Assembly: GCA_014871385.1 (NCBI GenBank)
Contig: CM026422.1
Location: forward strand, 23,119,014-23,183,013
Reading direction: 5' to 3'
Source: Ceratodon purpureus
Lineage: Eukaryota; Streptophyta; Bryopsida; Pseudoditrichales; Ditrichaceae
Length of the DNA stretch: 64,000 nt
Each line of letters opens with the position of its first letter. The stretch's first letter is position 1. The notes under the pieces were generated by a model, which saw only the letters and a list, made by a program, of their open reading frames with translations, was not told where the DNA came from and searched no databases. The position numbers were made by a program, and so were the translations under genes. Of this stretch, positions 59,223-64,000 are shown one piece after another.

Positions 59223-60550
59223 ACACCCCTAGACTGAACTTCCTTTACAGAGCATGTTCCCTAACACCACAGCCACCAAGGGAGAAAATTGGCAACAAGG
59301 AGGTTGGCTGACCAGTGAGCCAGGTTGAAGTTTACTAGCCCCTTCAAAGGCACCTGTGAGAATTCACTTAATATTTTTAATATTTTAATATTTTAATATT
59401 AAAATATAATATTTTTTCCTCAATGTAAAGTCTTGGAACTAAAGGCTCCAGCCAAGCTAAATCCCTTCCCTTCAAAAGGAGCTCCAAGCTTCAGAAAACA
59501 GATCTCTCTCTTTCTCTCTCTCTTGCTCATCAGCAAGCACAGCAGTTGTATATATAACTTGTATGCCTCTCCTGCATCCTCCTTCCAAGCTCCTCTCAAC
59601 CTGGAGCCATTTTTTTAGAGAGACTCTAGCTCTTTGTGAAAGCTTCAGAAGCCATAGCCTCTTCAGGAAGCTGATGAGTGCATCTCTGTTTCATGCAAAC
59701 AAGGTGTGAGTTTTGTGATCAGTTTGAGTGTTTGTACAAATTTTATGGCTCACAGGGGAGGCCCAAAACTGCTCCTTTTAGCCCAGACTCTCACCACAAC
59801 AGCTGGGGTTTGGTCTTGAATCAGATGAAGATCATTTAATTCCTGTTTTTTCCTGTTTGGATATGATCTAAGCTGCAGCTTTAAGAACCTAGATTCTGGT
59901 TCGACACCCTTTTTGGTCTTAGCTTTTGGTTTTGTGTCCATTGATGTGTTGAGGAGAGAGAGGGGGTGTTGTGTAGAGTTTTGTACTGTACCTGATTTTT
60001 ATTTTGGTTTTGAGAAGCTTGCAGCTTTGCCATGAATTAATTTGCAACGAGAGTAGAAGCCTCTTCATTCACATCTGCAGATGTTGTTGTTGTTGTGAAG
60101 GCAAGTGTTTGTACCTTGAGAGACGTGAGGTTAAAGTCACAGCTACATGTTGCAGCTCCTGATTGTGTCATTGATCGGAGATTAAGAGTGTTTTTATGGT
60201 AATCAAGGTCTGGTTACTGAATGTTACAGCATAAAATAGAGGGAGTGTTAGAACGAAGTGCATCTGCTTCTTTTTCTATGGACTCGTGCATCGGTAGTCT
60301 AACACCGAAGAACCTCAACAGCAAATTCTCAGTCTGTTGTTGCAAGTTCGGGCACCAAGTGAGGCGGTCCTTGTTGGAATGCCACAGCCAGCGGCCAGAG
60401 TGCATAAGCCTCTAGTTGTGATTCTTGCTCCTCTCTGATTTCTGTTCGTGAAACCATTTTGTGTGCAATCTTTCTAGCTTGGACTAGCTGAAGTTTGCCA
60501 CCCACTTCTGCAAGTGGGTCTTCTCTCTGGGCCTTTCAAGGTTTTCATTT
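59223..60550 (+). promoter_or_regulatory. F-box gene upstream region
   Basis: It contains a CT-rich run (59503-59524) and a TATA-like gtatatataa (59548-59557), then about 1 kb of transcript-like sequence before the ATG, so the 5' UTR may be long. No protein-coding feature. Confidence 0.4.
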
Positions 60551-63072
60551 ATGGGTGCCATGGCGGAGCGCGAGGCGACCACTGTCGAAGTCCTTTCAGA
60601 GGGATGGGTTCATCAGGTTAACCTCTAAAACCACAAGCATTTTTATAAATTTTCTCCTAAAACCTTATTGGTCTTGTGATAGTCTTGGTCGCCATTGTAA
60701 GTTACAGGAACAATGTTCTAAGAGCGATTGTATATGCTGACATTTCAAGGTTCCTGAAATAGGAGCTTCAAGTGTCATTACATGGAACTTAATTTAGCGT
60801 AGAGATGAGGAAACATATAAATAGAAAGGAGAATGTTTAAGCGCCGGAGAAGGACAAAAGTTAGTGCATTGACCAAGTAAACCACAGGTTGCCTACGAAA
60901 TGTATGGGCTAAAGTATGGCTAGGCTCGAGTTTCTTTGTTTAGGATACTGTAGAAGATTTGCTAAAGTGAGTTTTGTATCTGGTTGCAGGAAAGTCTGAA
61001 AGCAGGCCCAACTTCCATGGACGCTGTTGATGGAACAAATCTGCCGGTTGCGGACGCCATAGCTTTGGAGGGCGTCGTTGAGGAGCAGCCCCCCAGCATG
61101 GAGGAGGTACTGAAATCATATTCATTATGCAGATAAGCTCTCATTGGATTCTGCATTCAGTATGCACAAGAATAGAGAGCAAGAGCTTGTAAGAAACTTG
61201 TCATTGTTATGTAGGTAGATTAGGAGGATGTTTCAATTGCATTAACTCTGCTCCCATTTGTGTTTGCTATAATATAATTTTAACATAGATTATCATATTG
61301 TCCGTGACAAAGAGTAGTGGATTTCGAGGCTTGAACCCTAAGTGTGTGAGTGTTGATATGTGTGCAGACATTACCCGTCCATGTTATATCAAAGATCATA
61401 AACAAGGTTAAAGATGCTAGGGACCTTGCGAATTGTATGGCAACGAGCAAGACGTTGCACGAATCTGTGCAGCACGTCAAAAGCCTCAGCCTCTTGTGCC
61501 GGAAACGGTACTACGACCTTGCTCGGGAGCGCTTTCCCGTCCGGCGTCCATATTGCTTATTCTCAGACGATGACGGAGACGATGAGACGGGTTCTGATGA
61601 TTCTGATGACAGTGAGGAGGAAGAAGACGATATAATGTGCGAATGGTCAGCTATCACCGCCCTCCGCGCTGAACACGGCGTTGGGCCACCAACCAACGCG
61701 ATCTCAAGCTCTTCCAAACAACTTCCGGTTCATGTTTCGTTCAAGAATGCATGCCTGAACATGCTTCGTCATGTGAAAAAGGTCGAGCAGCTGCGGATCG
61801 AAGTTGACATGGAAATGCAAGCGAACATGTTCGAGAAGGAGGAGATCCACATGGTGGACTTCTGGTTGAGCGAACCCATGTTCGTTCGCAAGTGGGTATC
61901 CCTCTGCAGCCACACGCTTCGCCATCTCACTGTGGTTGATTACGGCCAGCAAGCAATCATGCGTCAGTCTCCCATTGTCAGGGTGCTCTCCGAAACCTGT
62001 AAGCATCACCTTCCTTCCTTCCCAAATTCTCTTCCTTCCCCAAATCTCTTCTGCAATTAGGGTTCACCGAATGTGCTTACCATGTCTATCACCATGCCAT
62101 CCATCGCTCATACAACTCCTGATCATGTGCTATGATCGTGCAGGCAAGAACTTGCAGCACCTGGAGCTTCGCAACATGTACCTCGACACAAACGACCTCG
62201 AGGTCCTGCCCAAGGTGCAGAGCCTCACCCTCCGCTGCATCAAGATGACAGACAAGTCCCTCACGGACATCAACAACGCCATGCCGGGCCTCATAACCCT
62301 GGCTCTCGTGAGCGTCTTCGGAGTGCAAGAAGCCCGCCTCTCCTCCCAAAACCTCCAGGTCCTCTGCCTGGGCCTCTCCACCTCGGCCAGGACCGTCGAC
62401 TTGGACCTCCCCAGCTGCACCAAGCTCCAGCTCAAGATGACCTGCCCGGACTCCCTGCGAGTCCATGCCCCCAAGCTCGCCTACGTCGCCGTCTGCATGG
62501 AGAAACGCGACAATGCCGTCGTCGAATTCGACAACGTCCACAACCTCAAGGAGCTTCTCTTCGGAGCCTCCCACTTCCAGACTCTCTCCAAGCTCATGCG
62601 CACCAACCCAAACCTGGAGAAGATCTTCCTGGACGTCCCATGCATGGCTCTAGGCGAGGACGGCAACTGGGAGGGCGTCCTAGACCAAATCCCCCGCAAT
62701 CTCCCCGACATCGAAGCTCTCAAAGAGTCATGCCCCGTGCTGCAGACTCTCAGCGTGGGTCCGGGGCTCTGGCACTCCATGGAGGAGGCCTTCATCAGCA
62801 ACCAGCAGCTTGCATTATTCCGTAGGTGGCCTGCACTTTCTAAACTCATTGTCCATATGGTAGTGCAGAGCTTGGAGTCTTGCATTGCCGTGTTGCAGTG
62901 TCTGGTCGCTGCGATGCCATCTCTCGAATGGCTCGAGGTTTATGTGCATCTGGATAGTCCTGTCCCTCCACAGCTCTTCAGTGCCGTCTGCCGCGAGCGT
63001 CTGCTCGGCGTCAGGACCTTGCAGCTGGGGACCTGGAAACGGAGTCTGAATTTCACTTGCTTTAGCTTCTGA
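60551..63072 (+). CDS. F-box protein with LRR-like repeats
   Basis: Four exons: 60551-60616, 60990-61106, 61368-61998, 62144-63072, closing to 580 residues. Such proteins are substrate receptors of SCF ubiquitin ligases. The F-box-like segment is at about 62-105 (LPVHVISKIINKVKDARDLA .. HVKSLSLL), where the LP and the hydrophobic pattern fit. An acidic run rich in D, E and S lies at 128-149. From about 170 the sequence has spaced leucine patterns (NLQHLELRNMYL, VQSLTLRCIKM, NLQVLCLGL, NLKELLFG, LQTLSVGPG, LEWLEVYV) like plant F-box/LRR proteins. The start could also be the ATG at 61017, which gives 549 residues; the longer model is preferred because exon 1 splices in frame. Exon 4 is clearly GC-rich against its flanks. 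Target unknown. Confidence 0.87.
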
Positions 63073-64000
63073 TCGTCGTTGCTATAGCGTTTCGATCAGC
63101 TGAGGATTTTTTTAATGTATATGCTCCAGTCTTTTAGCTTCTGATGTTGGTTGGGTTGGACAGTTTTTAGCTGAAGATGTCGATTGCGTCTTTAGTTCCA
63201 CAGGCACTGTAAGCTTAGGACTTTGTATTGGATTACTTTGTATTGATAAATGATTGTATCGTCCCTTGTTTGTACATAATCAGTAGCCAATCTGAAGGTG
63301 GTTTTTTTCTGTGTGTATTCTTGTTTGAAGTTCAGTTTTTTAATTCTTTTGTTGCGGTTTCATACAGTGTTTCTTTGTAACTATACGACGGCCATCGAGT
63401 TCGTCATACTGTGATGAATCAGGAGAACTATGTTGTCGTTGAGGACGAATTCCATGCAGCTCTGTGATTGAGTCATTGGTTAGGTGCAGTTTTTTGGCCC
63501 AGTGTTTTTCGCGGCAATCTCAGGATGGGATCTTTTAGAGAATTTGATTTAACATGTGTTTCACACTTTAGTTGCTAGAAATCATGCGCAGGTACTATTC
63601 ACGGTTGATTATCTGATTTTCTCTGACTATTATTGTTCAGAATAACTGAGTGGAAAATCCAGTTATTAGTCAGAAGTGAATTGCATAACAGTATAACTGA
63701 AATTGGTTGATAGTTAATATAGCTTGTATGGTTGAACCTGAATCATGTTTTCACTGTATGCTATGGGATGAGAAGTTCTTATTTGCTGTGTACTGTAGCG
63801 GAGGAAAGAACTGTTTCTTTGTTGTTAAGGTAACTAAATTATGGCTAAGTTGACATCTCAGCAGTTGGCATGAGCAGCTTCTAACTGCAACTTGTGCTTT
63901 TAAGTGGACATTTTCTGGAAGGCCCCACTTGTCACTTGAAACGTTGAGAAGGAATACTGTACTCACAATCATGAGGTGGACTCAGTCCAAAGAATTTTTG
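63073..64000. other. 3' flank of the F-box gene
   Basis: 3' UTR and spacer to the window edge. Short ORFs only, nothing supported. Confidence 0.5.

Noticed and set aside
62089-62574. 161-codon minus ORF in the F-box gene
   Set aside because: Antisense shadow of exon 4, with a composition driven by the coding strand.
1-64000. CRISPR array, rRNA genes, operons, riboswitches
   Set aside because: None seen. The window is plant nuclear DNA with intron-containing genes, and its repeats are transposons or decayed satellites.

Overview
This window comes from a nuclear genome of a land plant. The genes have many introns with GT..AG borders, there are plant-type LTR retrotransposons and MITEs, and the spacers are AT-rich. 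Three genes point to a non-seed plant, most likely a bryophyte: a microbial-type terpene synthase-like (MTPSL) gene, a radial-spoke (RSPH1-type) MORN protein expected only where sperm are flagellate, and a homologue of the cyanobacterial Fe-S protein LdpA. A liverwort such as Marchantia is my best guess, but I cannot fix the species from sequence alone.

Layout. 0.3-9.1 kb: the 3' end of a short-chain dehydrogenase/reductase (+), a complete CYP71-clan P450 (-) and a complete MTPSL (-), together resembling a small terpenoid gene cluster. 7.2-19.7 kb: a large inverted duplication. The left arm carries the intact MTPSL; the right arm carries a broken copy (20-nt deletion, exon 2 lost, transposons inserted). 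Between the arms sits a 5.3-kb Ty1/copia element nested in an older LTR element. 21.2-26.4 kb: an ACT-domain Raf-like kinase of the STY8/17/46 type (-). 29.1-32.9 kb: plastid Obg GTPase ObgC (-). 33.5-38.7 kb: mostly MITEs and AT-rich DNA. 38.7-39.3 kb: intronless PRA1 protein (+). 40.6-44.1 kb: LdpA-like iron-sulfur protein (-). 45.1-46.4 kb: RSPH1-like MORN protein (+), divergent from LdpA. 46.4-60.5 kb: a gene-poor, repeat-rich tract with a TTAA-flanked element, a 2.8-kb TIR element carrying an unrecognised gene remnant, and a Tourist-like MITE. 60.5-63.1 kb: an F-box/LRR-like gene (+).

Gene models were built by hand from splice borders, reading phase and family motifs. All phases close, but exact starts and some junctions lack transcript support. 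The core genes (kinase, ObgC, PRA1, LdpA, RSPH1, F-box) are functionally unrelated neighbours. Only the SDR/P450/MTPSL group looks like a metabolic neighbourhood, and that reading is inference from proximity and enzyme class.
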